Source: Pseudoips prasinana
Taxonomy: Eukaryota > Arthropoda > Insecta > Lepidoptera > Nolidae
Reading direction: 5' to 3'
Assembly: GCA_951640165.1 (NCBI GenBank)
Contig: OX621253.1
Location: 10,124,001-10,188,000 of the forward strand
Length of the DNA: 64,000 bases
The notes below the pieces were generated by a model. It saw nothing but the letters and a program-made list of their open reading frames with translations. It had not been told where the DNA came from and did not search any database. Shown piece by piece: positions 30,011-41,790 of this stretch. The position numbers and the translations under genes were made by a program. Position 1 is the stretch's first letter. Each line of letters starts with the position of its first letter.

Positions 30011-31340
30011 AACAAAACATTACTTATTCTATAAATTTATCATATTACATAAGCTTATAACTTAGCTTAGTAACAAAATGGGAGAGACATGTCGCAGCCT
30101 ACCGCCTACACAGTATCCTAACTTAGAAACTAGAACTTATTCTAAGTCTGTCGATATGAAATCTAGTTTAAATTTATATAATACAAAATTTAAATAATAA
30201 ATTGGATTCGTAAGATAATTATAAAATCACATAATATGCTAAATATATTTTAAAGGTTACGTACAAATAAGCCTAAAAGAAAATGTATGTCTATCTATTT
30301 AGAAGCAAACCTCAACTCTGAAATCTTGTTTTAGTTTAAATTCGTAAATCTTTAACTAACTTACAAGCCGTAAATTAAGATTTTATATTTCTAACATATG
30401 TATTATATTTGAAATAATTAAATATGAACTCAATTTTCATGTAACAGCAGAATAGTTCTTTTCACCGACCAATAAATAACACTTCTATAGCCTCCTTCAT
30501 TCTTTCAAATATTTATATGCTACTTTAAGCTCTAAGTTAGGTTTAAGTTATGTATATCAATCAAGTGACCATGCACTACAATAATGAATGAATGCTTCAT
30601 GAGGATAAGTCAACAAAATACTAAATATATGTATATTACAAACCAAATGAAAAATCACGTCCTAATTTTGAAGTCCTCTCTTAAAACTTAAACAAACAAA
30701 CAATTTAAAGAATGGGCAAATACTTTCTCCAACTCTTTACTTAACTTTAATAAGTTAAACTGTAAGACCTGTTTCCATAAATTCAAAAGTATGGCAAGAA
30801 TATAATGGCGACACGTATTTTAGCAATGAAATTCCAACACAATAAAAGCATGAAATAGCATTCATAACTGGTAGTACTGAAGGTATTATTAATTCTGTAA
30901 ATACTTGAGATGCTAGCAAGATATGAACTAACAACTGAGAAATTTATGTAATTAAATTGTTAAGTATAATGAATTAATAATAATAATGTTTTTGAACAAT
31001 AAACATTATTATTATTATTAATTTATTTTTATATTAAACGCAAATGAACATAAGATTCTATGAAACACTTCCCAACGTTATCAAAGAATTGTCGTCAACC
31101 GAGTTTAAAATAACTATAAAAGCCAAATTATATGTAGCAAACGTTCAGATTATTTAAGTGCCAAAAATGCTTAAAGAGCTAGAATTGAGCCGCTAATTAT
31201 AAAAACAGTTTTTACAATCTTAAGCCAAATTTCTTTTAAAATGGTTTTACTGATAGTGTATCGCACTACGGAAAAAACAACGATTTCACACATTTTCTTA
31301 AAGTAATACTAACGGAATTAATAAAATTATAATAATAATA
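30011..31340. other. very AT-rich stretch with one perfect hairpin
   Basis: TTAATAATAATAATGTTT at 30974-30991 pairs with AAACATTATTATTATTA at 31001 onward around a 9-nt loop; it is low in complexity. No coding frame or element is recognised in 1.3 kb. Confidence 0.5.
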
Positions 31341-31344
31341 ATTA

Positions 31345-31520
31345 TAACATCCTGGAACATTATTCACGCACGGCTATCTGATCCCAGACTAACTACGCTT
31401 GTACTATGGAAACCAGATAACTGATATAGAATAACATACCATACAGTTTACTTTAGTAAAGTATACTTATATAATTACATCCAGACTAAGGACAAACAGA
31501 CATTTACCAAACACGCCAAA
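31345..31520 (-). mobile_element. tRNA-headed SINE (family B), head deleted
   Basis: The 3' domain (CATCCTGGAACATTATTCAC, GTACTATGGAAACCAGATAA) and the central domain (ACATCCAGACTAAGGACAAA) are present; the B box and most of the tRNA-like head are gone, leaving AACACGCC. Confidence 0.75.
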
Positions 31521-31925
31521 AGTTTAATTAAATTAATTATAAGTTTGTAAGTTTTAACATTACTTAACACCATTGTATGTATCTTCCCAATAAAGGACAG
31601 CACAACGATTTCAAGATGATAAAACGTTATTAACTATTGTCAATATCATCAATTACAACGTGTAAAGCAACGGAGGATAACAAAAGGATATTAACAATAC
31701 AATGACCGGCCGATATCAAGGACATAGCAATTTGCATCGATCTATCGAGAATTAATAGCCTACCGTGACCAACACAATTATTGAAGAAATACCTACAATC
31801 TGTACGATTTACAAGAAACAACGATTATACAATAATAATGTCGATAGTAAAATTTAATACTTTAAGAAAAATGCAGAGAAATAACAAGTCCTTCTGTGGA
31901 ATCATATTTTTTTTATTGTTTTCAG
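31521..31925. other. unique stretch, nothing recognised
   Basis: Frames of 63-64 codons on opposite strands overlap here and show no motif. Confidence 0.4.
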
Positions 31926-31929
31926 TTAG

Positions 31930-32565
31930 CCCAAGGGGCTTTTACTGCTTTACTGGACAATACAGACGAGCGTAAACTCAAGCTAGCAAATAAGTGAACT
32001 TCGTCAGAGGGTACCCTCTGTGGGGTTTGAAACTCGGCTAAGGGTTGTAACAATACAATACAATTTATTTGGTGTACCAAATAAATAAATAAATAAAATA
32101 AAAAAGGTTTTTATTAACGTAGACTTTAAAAAAGCGCTTGTAAATAGTCAGAACATGTTTGTAGTAATATAGTTGTATACATTATTATTTCTAGTAACAT
32201 AGATATTTAGGTAAGTACACATTGTATGAAAACATTTATAAAATTTATTTTATTATAGCAGTGATATTTAGCTAGCTCGTATCAAGTTATTGTCAAGAGT
32301 AGAACAAACATAGTAACATAAGAATGTGCAAAGGGCGGTCTTATCGCTAGCTGCGATTTATTACAGACAACCTTAAGATGGACAAGAGAAACAGAAAAAG
32401 TAAGTATCAAATACTAAGTAGTATAAGGTTACTGTATGTCGTGGAGATCCATAGTAGGGCCGGTTTTTAGGGATGTTTAGTGGAACTACTAGCACATAAA
32501 ATGCGGGCCGATTCTCCGTTTGAGGAACGTTTGGGCATATCATCGATACGAATGCTTGGTAATGT
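31930..32565. repeat. dispersed repeat, unclassified (second copy, interrupted)
   Basis: The block AGAGGGTACC..GGGTTTGAAACTCGGCTA at 31990-32047 and the block GGTTTTTAGGGA..ATCGATACGAATG at 32456-32565 match 3712-3770 and 3799-3905. The intervening 400 bp start with an (AAAT)n run at 32078 and are absent from the first copy. Confidence 0.5.
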
Positions 32566-33250
32566 AACTGTAGCAACATTATGATTATAAAATTGTGTAC
32601 GATGAACTGTGTTTAATGTATTGAAGAAGATAATACTAATACACAAAATTAAATTATTTTTAAAGAACAACCGTTATAAAATATAATGGCCTCGGAAATA
32701 AACAGAAACTCCTACAGTGGAATCATAACTGTAAATACAGTACAATATTATATCAATATTCAAGATAGCGTAAGCCTACGGCAATATTATGAAAATAATT
32801 GCCTCTGCCATTCATAATTCAATAAATTGAAGCAGATACCACCAGATACCGCAAATCGCGATTACTACCTTATCGCGTTATTAACGCAATTCAATGAATA
32901 TTTTAAAGTTATAAGGATAATAAATAAAATATAATAGCATCGCAAACATGCCAAGTACTTTTGGGCAGCCGTAACTGTAAATAATTTGGAATGGGGAACA
33001 ACTTAAAGCAACATTGTGAAAACTATAATTTCACGTAATTAATTCAATGTTGGACTCGGCCAAAAGTTGCTGAAAACGGCTGTTCGAGATGGGACGTGAC
33101 GTCATGCAGATCACATTCGCCCTGAAGATGATCTCCTGAAGAAATTGAAACTGACTGCGGAGTTCGACAGAAACTAATGACGTAAGTTACCCATTACAGT
33201 TTTCACTCTGTTAGCTCTTCATGTCAATGTGTTGAACAATTCGTTTTATT
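32566..33250. other. unique stretch, nothing recognised
   Basis: No family match. The block at 33095-33180 (ACGTGACGTCATGCAGATCA) contains a TGACGTCA CRE-type palindrome, which alone proves nothing. Confidence 0.4.
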
Positions 33251-33254
33251 TAAT

Positions 33255-33563
33255 ACTAGCTGTGCCCCGCGGTTTTACCCGCGTTAAATTTTATAAATGA
33301 TCATAGCCCCCGAAGTGATAGTGTGATAATATGTAGCCTATATGTTGACCCGAACTCTTAGTAATATTCATACAAAATTTGAAGTAAATCCATGCAGCAC
33401 TTTTTGTGTTTATCCCGGACATACATACAGACACACAGACAAAAATTCTAAAAACTATATTTTTGGCTTCCATATCGATTGTAGATCACGCCCCAAATAT
33501 CCTTTAAAAAAAATATTCAATGTACAGTTTTGACTTTCCTACGATTTTATTATATGTATAGAT
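33255..33563 (+). mobile_element. short retroposon (ACTAGCTGTGCCC family), full length
   Basis: ACTAGCTGTGCCCCGCGGTT at the start, CGGACATACATACAGACACA in the middle and ATGTATAGAT at the end mirror 20628-20953. The two differ considerably in between. Confidence 0.75.
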
Positions 33564-33710
33564 ATTTAAAACACTACTACCAGAAGCACTATGTTTTATA
33601 AAACTAACTTTATCATTATTATCAAGCAATAAAGAATTTTGAATATCTCTTATAGGCAGCTTAAGTTTATGTTACTGTTTCTATTAAATCACAAAAGGGG
33701 AACTTTTTTG

Positions 33711-33827
33711 AGAGTCGCTGGAAGCCGCTGGATGTGGGTAGCGCAATACTGGGAATTGTGCAGCTCTATGGGGGAAGCTATTCCCCAGCAGTGGTCGTCT
33801 ACCGGTTGATTTGATGATGATGATGAA
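33711..33827 (+). mobile_element. LINE 3' end fragment
   Basis: GAGTCGCTGGAAGCCGCTGG, ATGTGGGTAGCGCAA, GGGGGAAGC and CCCCAGCAGTGG lead into GTTGATTTGATGATGATGAT. The final residues are recognisable but substituted. Confidence 0.75.
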
Positions 33828-34222
33828 GATCACAAATAAGTGAATATAACAAAACAAACTACTACACTCATATTGAATTGGTTCAGTAATCGCGCTTTAT
33901 ACCGCAACTACTATCTATGAATATAATTCGCATGTATAAAAATAACGTACATATTCATTAAAGACAAGAACGTGATTCACCACATGTATACAATTCATAT
34001 GTCCTTTTTCATACGGAAACCACACGAGCGAATTAAAAATCCTTCAATGTATGTATGAATTTATAATGGAGGATATTCGTCACTAAAGCAAAACAGCTAG
34101 TTTAATAACACTAACGTGATTAAATAATATTAACCTAACTATAACAGCGCGTCGTTGTAAATTAATTCTTAGTATTCAATAACTAAGAAATAATTTTCAA
34201 TGTTTTGGATAACTTACGTATA

Positions 34223-34331
34223 CAGACGCCAGCACATCCATCTACCCCAGTCTGTCAAATACCAAAGCATAAGGTTCATTTTCAATTGGGGAAATTTGAC
34301 AGATTGGGGTAGCTTGATGTGCTGGCGTCTG
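34223..34331. mobile_element. TA-flanked MITE (CAGACGCC family), short copy
   Basis: Terminal inverted repeats of about 37 bp start CAGACGCCAGCACATC; TA flanks at 34221-34222 and 34332-34333. At 109 bp it is 25 bp shorter than the copy at 5893, and its internal GAAAGTGAACC segment runs in the opposite orientation. Confidence 0.9.
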
Positions 34332-34334
34332 TAC

Positions 34335-35265
34335 AATATGTAACAAATGAGAAGAATGTGAAAGAAAAGGCAGCGACAATTTAAATATGGAAATAAGTTG
34401 CCGTCTGTATCGTTGCCTTATAAAAACAGGGTCTTATAAGAGAAATTACGAATGAAAACTAAATGAATAGGAGCATTCAATGCAAAGGTGAAAATCACTA
34501 CAGACAATATTTGCTAGAGTCGTGTCGTGACGCTAGGGGTCACGGTGTGAGCAGAAAACGATGTGACTCTACAGAAAATTAAATCTGTGCCTAGGTCAAA
34601 CTCTCTAGGGCATCTTTTAACTAATAATTCAAATGGTAGACGTTTACACTCTGATTATTACAAACAAAAGACCATCTTGTTATCAGAAATTGGACGATTT
34701 CATATAAGTACTTGTAAATTACTGTCTCCGCTAGAAAATTATATACTTAGTGTTTTTGCTATTCGTATACTCTATACAGTGTCGACATTTGTATGTTGCA
34801 TTTCTAGACAGGCTGAGTCAACTTTCTAGGAATTTAACGATTGTATTTATTTAGTTTTTTGCAAGAAGTTTATAACCTAACACATGACCAAACATTCATA
34901 AACGAGCACGTGTGGTATTAAGTTTTATACATATGTATATTTCTTAAGGTTAGACATGACGTTGATTAATTTTACTGTAAGATTAATATCTTTTTCTGAA
35001 CAAGATTATTAGAGTAACATTAAAAGTGAACGGATTTCTCAAGTTCCAGTTTATTTCGCTCACAATGGCGGGCCACTTGTTCGCACTGATTCGCAATTAA
35101 TAATCAACTCGACCCACTATCGAGATTCAAATTGTCGAATCATTCTCTATATTAATTAATATCAAATCTTCTTAAGCTTTTACGTTGTCAGTATTTCGGC
35201 GTGATGAATATGCGTGCCAGTTGAGTGATAAACTTATTAATGTCGCTTTCTTCTTCACGGTGTCA
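34335..35265. other. unique stretch, nothing recognised
   Basis: An 88-codon plus-strand frame (34563-34829) begins with GTG and has no family signature. Confidence 0.4.
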
Positions 35266-35268
35266 ATG

Positions 35269-35523
35269 TCATAGACAAAATTTGATGTTTCCGTTCCGGA
35301 GCATAGGATTCGATCGAATGTACAATGCCTCGCCGAGCCATTTACGGAACTTCAAGCGAGTTGACATTGAATTAATCACATTCTTATGGCTGATGGCATC
35401 GCGTGTGGTGTCCTTCGCATTTGAACCGGTATGTTTGAGTAAAACGTATAAATCTTTTTCCTTATCTCTACTCGTATTTATGTTTGGAAAACAAGGTCGA
35501 TTGCACTGAATGACATCTGTCAA
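35269..35523 (-). pseudogene. possible Penelope-like element endonuclease remnant
   Basis: The 84-codon frame contains HTGSNAKDTTRDAISHKNVI, then NSMSTRLKFRKWLGEALYIR and SNPML. The layout h..vI.......RKwlEAlyI....N resembles the stretch after the GIY-YIG domain in Penelope-like retroelements, where R-x-x-x-E-A-x-x-I is conserved. This is a weak resemblance over one short segment; there is no GIY-YIG or RT motif nearby. It could equally be chance. Confidence 0.25.
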
Positions 35524-35559
35524 CTATAAATTCTAATACTATGGACAACAAGTGAACCG

Positions 35560-36110
35560 AATGGCTTACCATAAATCAAGCTCTGGGCAGGGGGAAAGCA
35601 CACCGTATCAATACTCCGGTAGTCACATGAACTCGATAACAAAACCACTTTTTGTATCGGGTTCAGTGAAACGTATCGCTAGTCTCGAACCAAACAGCAA
35701 AATTAGCACTTTCCACAAAACACATGCTCCACTCCACAGCACTGATAAAGCACAAAACTGCCGACTCCGCAACACTGAAAGCCTGCACAAGTTTCTTCAC
35801 AGTTATCTGTTAAGACGGTAGCGTAACAGAGTGAAGCAATCGCACTGCCGAATCGCAATGCGAAATTTAGGCGGTCGCAAAATTGTTCGCTAAAAGCGAC
35901 AGTTAAACCGACTTTACCGGTCGGATACGTTCCAAATTCGTATCGGAAAGTCAGTTTACGTTTGCAGCGACGAGAGTATAAACACACGAGTGAGCTGCGC
36001 GGGCAGCGCGAGCAAACTGAGGCGCCGTCGTGCGCAACCACGCGACGCATCTAACCGCACCGAATGGACTTCAAACTTTTACCCGACCGAATCGAAACCA
36101 CCTCAGACAA
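35560..36110 (-). promoter_or_regulatory. CpG-rich unique block, candidate promoter or first exon
   Basis: The block matches no repeat in the window and has many CpGs (GCGCGGGCAGCGCGAGC, GTGCGCAACCACGCGACGC) in an otherwise AT-rich region. On the minus strand it offers CTCAGTTTG, an arthropod initiator-like TCAGT, near 36018. A possible splice donor, ATGGTAAGC, lies at 35562-35570. A 115-codon minus-strand frame starting with ATG (35703-36050) covers most of it and contains several cysteines (QCCGVG), but no known domain. On the plus strand GTATAAACACACG near 35967 could be a TATA-like element. I rate a 5' noncoding exon or promoter as possible, not shown. Confidence 0.3.
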
Positions 36111-37315
36111 TACGAAAACCACCATGCCGTAACAATTTTTAAATTGGAAGGCTTGTAAAGTTGCAAATAAACTTGCAAGTTACATACATGGACAAGTTAC
36201 TCATATGCATGGCTCCCAAGATAATAATATGACATTCATGAATGTACGCAACGATTACGCCGTGGAAGTTTAATCTTGGTGATATTATTATGATCCACTG
36301 ACGTTGATAATCAAAGATAACTAAATTAGTAGATTCCGATTATGGGTTTGATAATAATACAGATAGTCAAAGAGATAACAAGTTAGTGTATACCAGTTAC
36401 GGATTTAATATCACCGTAGATTTGAATAATGATAGCTTTAAACAGGAGTATGAATACGATCGCATTGTATGTTTAACGGTATCTAACAAAAATTAATAAA
36501 ATGAACCTTAATTCTTTGAAACTAAATGCGGATACAGAAACTGTTCGTATAGAACGTTACATTCCTAAAGAAGATCACGGAATTCAATCTTAAGATCTTG
36601 ATTTAATGCAATGTTTGTATAAATAAAGGCAAACAGAACTTGTGAACGAAAACATATAGAGCGAGAGCGTAAGAAATAAACTGTTTGGAGAAATTTTATT
36701 TGAAGTAAGGAATAAAAATAGTCTCAAACAAATGTAAAGGACAACCAAATGGCGTATACGGATTATTATGGATATACTTAAGTCTAAAATTGATAATAAA
36801 ATTGCTATTAAAGTCTTTAAGGTTAATTACAATAGTCTCTATTCTCAAGTTGATTACAGGAAAGGAATTTTCTATTAATTTCTTTATAAAACTAATAGAA
36901 TTATACGGCCTACTACATAAGTTTTCCGCGAATTTCGGTAGGTATAAGGTATAACAGGAAAGATGTCGTGTCGTCATTTAAAATTATAAATAATAATAGT
37001 GTGGGTTATACGTTTATTTAAGTTAGGTACCATATAATCTGTTAGAAAATACTGTAACGTATAACTGTTTCGTGTCCCAATAAAGAAAAATAAAATATAT
37101 ATTTGGCAAATATTGAGCATTACCATTCGTCGTGGCAATACTGCCCTTTGCGTGTTTGTACTTTCAGAATTTTGGGCTAGGTATATGTTCTGTCGAACTG
37201 ACTTTTGACGCCAAAGGTGACTTTAGGATTGTATATATATGTATAGTATGTTTTTATATGATAATTCAACATTTAATTATTAATAAAATATTTATAAACT
37301 TTTCTTCACAACTTA
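36111..37315. other. AT-rich stretch, nothing recognised
   Basis: The 93-codon minus-strand frame at 36696-36977 shows no motif and has a strongly AT-driven composition. Confidence 0.4.
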
Positions 37316-37317
37316 AA

Positions 37318-37648
37318 ATAAAAAACAAATTCAAAGTCGTACTTAGGTATAAACATAAAGTCGTACATCGCCTGAACTAGGTAATCTTGTGTTTGAGACA
37401 AGAAGTGCTAATATAAGTATATAACAACCATGGCCAGAATAAATATATCATGTATATTAAAAATGTAAGAAATAGGTATATAGGATAAAAAACAAATTCA
37501 AAGTCGTACTTAAGTATAAACATAAAGTCGTACATCGCCTGAACTAGGTAATCTTGTGTTTCAGACAAGAAGTGCTAATATAAGTATATAACAACCATGG
37601 CCAGAATAAATATATCATGTATATTAAAAATGTAAGAAATAGGTATAT
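37318..37648. repeat. recent tandem duplication, 167-bp period
   Basis: Units 37318-37484 and 37485-37648 are nearly identical; I see two substitutions (ACTTAGGTAT to ACTTAAGTAT, and GTTTGAGAC to GTTTCAGAC). The sequence is unrelated to the other repeats, so this looks like a simple local duplication. Confidence 0.95.
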
Positions 37649-38075
37649 CACCTACTTATTACAATTATAGTATAAGATAAATAGTCTGAGTATATATTTA
37701 TTTTGTTCAGACCATACAGTATATTTCGCGATTGCTTGAACAATCCGACGAAATAAACATGACACGAACTTTCATTTGTATTCCTTCTGTGTGATTTATG
37801 AACAAACTGTCATCGTCGCAAAATGTCATTACGAATTGCCTCTTGTGTTTTCGCGTAATGAAAACAAGTGCTGTCAGAAATGCATTGCTCAAGATTACTT
37901 TGTAGGTTGGAATAATCGCTTTGTTCGTGTTAAATCTAACCATTCATGTACAGATATACCACGAACAATGGTCACTTGACTATGTTATGACAGTGTGCAA
38001 CGCTCTTAACTTCGATTCATAACATCAGAATGCCAATTCAAAGAAAGCTCACTGTTTTTCAGTTCTATTAAAAAT
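37649..38075. other. unique stretch, nothing recognised
   Basis: Two overlapping frames of 67 and 78 codons on opposite strands show no known content. Confidence 0.4.
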
Positions 38076-38079
38076 AAAT

Positions 38080-38300
38080 ATAATAATAATAATAAATCTT
38101 TTATTGGCGAGTGACCATGACTCATTTTTGGTTCATAATTTTGTTTTATTTCTCAAGAAAACTTACAGCTAATTTACAAATAGAACAAGGAATAGTAAAA
38201 GAAGGCCAATTAAAAGTTTTCACTTATATACAATGGTTTAGTTTTAGGATTCTTGGTAGACATAGTGAATAACATTTTGGAAATGTTTTGGCTAAAGTTG
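38080..38300 (+). repeat. dispersed repeat shared with 27240-27385
   Basis: AACTTACAGCTAATTTACAA and GGCCAATTAAAAGTTTTCAC match that copy. An AATAATAATAA run precedes it. Confidence 0.5.
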
Positions 38301-38429
38301 TACACCAAAAAATAAATCTAATCTATCAATCAATCTAATCAATAAAATAAGAAAAAAATCTAAGCCTATGTTAATAATTACAAAAATATTAAGAACTAAA
38401 TTAACAAATTAAATGTGTGTTACTATCAC

Positions 38430-38645
38430 CGCCGCACTCCATGCGAAGTTGCACAGCAGTTATTTACATAAATGCAGTCCAGCCTGTCTGCAATCATGGC
38501 CAGTAGGTATACTGGTTGAACTTGCCCGCACCCTACTCACTAAAGATTTTTGCCATTAGTGGTAAAAAAACAGTCCACTCGCGCTTCAGCGAACATCCTC
38601 GACGCGCTACAGAAGTGGGGCAGCCTCAACAGCCCCATGAATGCA
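38430..38645. repeat. GC-richer block, probably an old LINE piece
   Basis: CGCCGCACTCCATGCGAAGT, GCCCGCACCCTACTCACTAA and GGGGCAGCCTCAACAGCCCC stand out from the AT-rich surroundings. The texture resembles decayed LINE coding DNA, but I cannot assign a frame. Confidence 0.25.
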
Positions 38646-38649
38646 TTGT

Positions 38650-40450
38650 TTTATAAATACATATAATCCAGTTCAGATTGCAGGTTTTAGCAGTATAAAA
38701 ACAAATTTACCAGGACTATCGATTTGGATTTCAAATTTTATATAGTAGGTACAGTCGACATCATGTTAGTCGACACACATTAACATTGACAGCGTCTTTA
38801 TAACGTTAACAGAAAGATCAACTTTTGTAATGTAACTGTATTGACGTGACATCGATTCTACGAAAGTAATAATGACCTAAGATTGTGAATTTAAGTGTTC
38901 AGTAAAAATAAACTAGTCATCGACATTAATGGTAATTGAAAGTAGTGCAATTATATGATACAAGTTCTTCGAGTTGCATCTCCCTTTTAATGGGTTTGAA
39001 TACATCTTCTAAATTGAAGCGTTTAAAGTATAGGATTAACTCGTGATACTGGTTTGAAATTAGTGTCCGATTGGATATCCTTTATTATTATTTGCATTTC
39101 TCAATTAAGGCAATTATAAAACTGGGTTGTGAGAATTTCAGAATTCCAGTCGGATATCCTTTTCTATTTCAATCTAACTTCTATAAACCACAAGAAATAT
39201 ATGTTCTACGTTCTTGAAATCGTCGCTCTCAGTATAGAATATATAATTAATTACGCCAAATTCAGACTTAACTATAAATTTAGTTATGTCTGAATGTAAT
39301 GAATAATACAAAAAAAAATGTTTCCGTTTTGATTATACTCCGATGTTTTTTATAACAAGCAATAAACGAAAAATCTTTTTCCGACTGTAACTAGAAAAAG
39401 AGCTCCATATTAAGCATGGCTAACTTAATGATCTAAAACGTACGTTAAAAAAACAGAGAAATCGGTTCATTCGTTTCGGAGCCATGATTTAACATGTAAA
39501 CCGACTGAGATTGAGATTAAAATAAAACATGCGGGTCAGTCTTTAGGGACTGCCGATAAAAGTGAAAACTATTTTTTTCTTTCTCATACTCAGAAAGTAG
39601 TGTTTATTTGATCCGACTTGTGAGAGGAAGATGCTACTTCCAACCTTTGGGCGCTTAAGACTCATAGTGATTGCTTCCCTCCCTATGATGGGAATAAATT
39701 TTAAGAATAGAAATAAATTTGGTAAGGCAGTCGGCTGTAAAAAAATTTTCATAATTAAGAAAAAAATGCTGCAGTCATGTGAGAGTAGGTATATATGGCC
39801 AGTGTGCATAAAACAAATATACCCTCCGTCTTACGAATATTCGACCAGGTAACGTGTCCCGACGCGAATTTAACATTTTTTACCCATCCCAAAAAAGTGC
39901 ACAACGCCGCAAAAGAAGCTTTCACTTCAAGGTTTAACTTCAAAAAAACCAACAGTATCCATCACCCAATCAAAATCTAAACTATTACTTCGGTAGCTTT
40001 AGAGATAGTTATTTCAGGATTGATCTACTAAAGAAATTCTCCGCAGAACTCTGAAGCTCTTTCCTTGCGCCACAAGATCTTACATACAAGTCACAGTTCC
40101 ATATAACGACTCTAATTAAACGGTATGCAATTCGCTAGGCCGGCGGCGAAGCAACTGGATTCTTGCCTCATAAGCATGGGAATCATAGCTTCGATATCAG
40201 AGTGGTTTCCACAAGAACAATTTCTAGCCTGCAATCAATACATGAAGTTTTAATATAGAACGAGAACGGCAGATAGCTGGTTTACGAGAAATTATAGAAA
40301 CAGTTGCAGATATAATGTCTAACCGTCGTGATATGGCAATATAAATTTATTTGTATTATTCAGATGGATGTACGAGAAAATACTAAGCGCTCTGCTTAGA
40401 AACAAACCTAATTCTTTGTATCTCTTGTAAAGCTGTAAAACCGATATATT
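38650..40450. other. unique stretch, one small hairpin
   Basis: TTCAGACTTAACTA (39261-39274) pairs with TAGTTATGTCTGAA (39281-39294) with one mismatch. Frames of 61-88 codons overlap on both strands near 39543-39980 without motifs. Confidence 0.4.
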
Positions 40451-40454
40451 ACCT

Positions 40455-40635
40455 TTAGCCGTGTGGTTCCCGGCCCATCTCGTGGGTGTACTAAGGCGAC
40501 TAAGGGATAAAGCAGGTAGTCGAGCAGCAGCGCCCCACATGTAGGTACTATAGTTATCACCAACTGCAGTCGTCAACTCGCATGCCAGGCTCAGTGACTA
40601 CGGCAAACCCCTCCAAATGGCAACGTTGAGTAAAT
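40455..40635 (+). mobile_element. short LINE-associated retroposon
   Basis: CCCATCTCGTGGGTGTACTA, AGGCGACTAAGGGATAAAGC and GTGACTACGGCAAACCCCTC are in the order of the retroposon at 56925-57075 and, reversed, 61020-61220. The final GATGATG-type tail is lost. Confidence 0.6.
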
Positions 40636-40656
40636 CTTTGGAGGAGGTCCATTGTT

Positions 40657-40835
40657 ATTTAACCCCCGACGCACAAACGACGGAGTGTTATACGTTTGAC
40701 GTATCTGTGTGTGTCTGTCGGTCTGTCTGCGGCATCTTAACACTCGGGTGAACCGATTTCGATTTCATTTTGATGAAAATCGGTCCATCCATATATTCGA
40801 TTGAATATTTTAGATTTTTCTTGGGTTTTATATCC
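40657..40835 (+). mobile_element. dispersed repeat (CCCCCGACGC family)
   Basis: AACCCCCGACGCACAAACGA, CGGAGTGTTATACGTTTGAC, a TGTCTGTCGGTCTGTCTG run and GGTGAACCGATTTCGATTT match a repeat commonly seen in lepidopteran genomes; only one copy here. Confidence 0.6.
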
Positions 40836-40939
40836 AATGTTGGGCGCTACAGAGTTTACTGATGGCTCATTCAGCTCCGAAGCGAAATAAGTTAGAAAAG
40901 AGGACAGGCAAACAAATGAGTGTTTTTAAGAGGGGAGTG

Positions 40940-41108
40940 GAACATTTTTTATTTCCTCCTTGCTTCTTTGGGATTAAATTCGTTGCGGGATCCAAGACGG
41001 TTAATGCGATTCCCCGCGACATGCCTGAGCCTCACCGCTGTGTCATTTCACTGTGTGCCATTGTTGATCCTGGCTGACAGGCGTTGCAGTGGTAGTTAAG
41101 AGGGCAGG
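40940..41108 (+). mobile_element. ~170-bp short retroposon, unclassified (second copy)
   Basis: It matches the reverse of 17988-18172 from the TTTCCTCCTT stretch through AAATTCGTTGCGGGATCCAA to GTTAAGAGGGCAGGAC. The 5' 20 bp and the last 15 bp differ between copies. Confidence 0.7.
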
Positions 41109-41109
41109 A

Positions 41110-41500
41110 CTTTTCCAGATAAGACAAACAATTATAACCATTTCAGTATTGTGGGACACATAAAGGTAAAAAGAAAAATCTCATAAGCCGAAATGAATGT
41201 ACGGAACTTCTTCCAAAACAAGATAAGACCTCACAATCGGTACCAAGGATACAAAGGTGTATATTCTTATAGATGAGAAAAGTTAAACGATTCGGGGCCG
41301 AGAATGATAACGGGTGTGAACATTAAACAACCATAAAATCGAGACATGAGTTCTTATAATAATGAAGGCAAGGCAAACAACAATGGTTATATTTCGTATT
41401 TGTGATATTTTCTGGCATATTTATGTTTATTTTCTTCATTAAATTAAATATTCATAATCAATTTTGTAACTTAAGTAAAATTTCTTATTCAAATATTTCT
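41110..41500. other. unique stretch, nothing recognised
   Basis: No family match or frame of note. Confidence 0.4.
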
Positions 41501-41504
41501 TATC

Positions 41505-41650
41505 ATCATCATCATATCAGCCGAGAGACGTCCACAGCTGGACAAAGGCCTCCCCCCAGGATCTCCACAATATCCGGTCTTGCGCTGCCCACATCCAGCG
41601 GGTCCCCGCGACCCTTACAAGATCGTCGGTCCACCTTGTAGGGGGCCGAA
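41505..41650 (-). pseudogene. LINE ORF2 C-terminus and 3' tail, best preserved copy
   Basis: The minus-strand frame reads RPPTRWTDDLVRVAGTRWMW then AAQDRILWRSWGEAFVQLWT and SLG, with a stop at 41517-41519, followed by the ATATGATGATGATGAT tail. This is the uninterrupted C-terminal end of the abundant lepidopteran LINE usually annotated as endonuclease-reverse transcriptase. The start of the insertion is near 41650. Confidence 0.85.
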
Positions 41651-41678
41651 TAATATTTCTTGTATTATTATATAATAT

Positions 41679-41790
41679 GACTACATATGTGGCGCAGCGG
41701 TTAAGACAGTCGTCGAGTCCCGGGTTCGATGTCAAAGACAACTATTTGTGTGATCCATAAATAGTTCTGCGACTGGATGTATTTTTGGGA
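41679..41790 (+). mobile_element. tRNA-headed SINE (family C), 3'-truncated
   Basis: ATGTGGCGCAGCGGTTAAGA is the A-box end and CCCGGGTTCGATGTC a degraded B box. They are followed by ATTTGTGTGATCCATAAATA and TCTGCGACTGGATGTA. The 3' CCCGCG domain is missing. Confidence 0.8.

Noticed and set aside
33110..33130. TGACGTCA site near 33100 as a regulatory element
   Set aside because: A single 8-bp palindrome in 64 kb is expected by chance and has no supporting context.
35703..36050. 115-codon minus-strand frame as a protein-coding gene
   Set aside because: No known domain and possibly within a 5' noncoding exon. I kept the block only as a candidate regulatory region.
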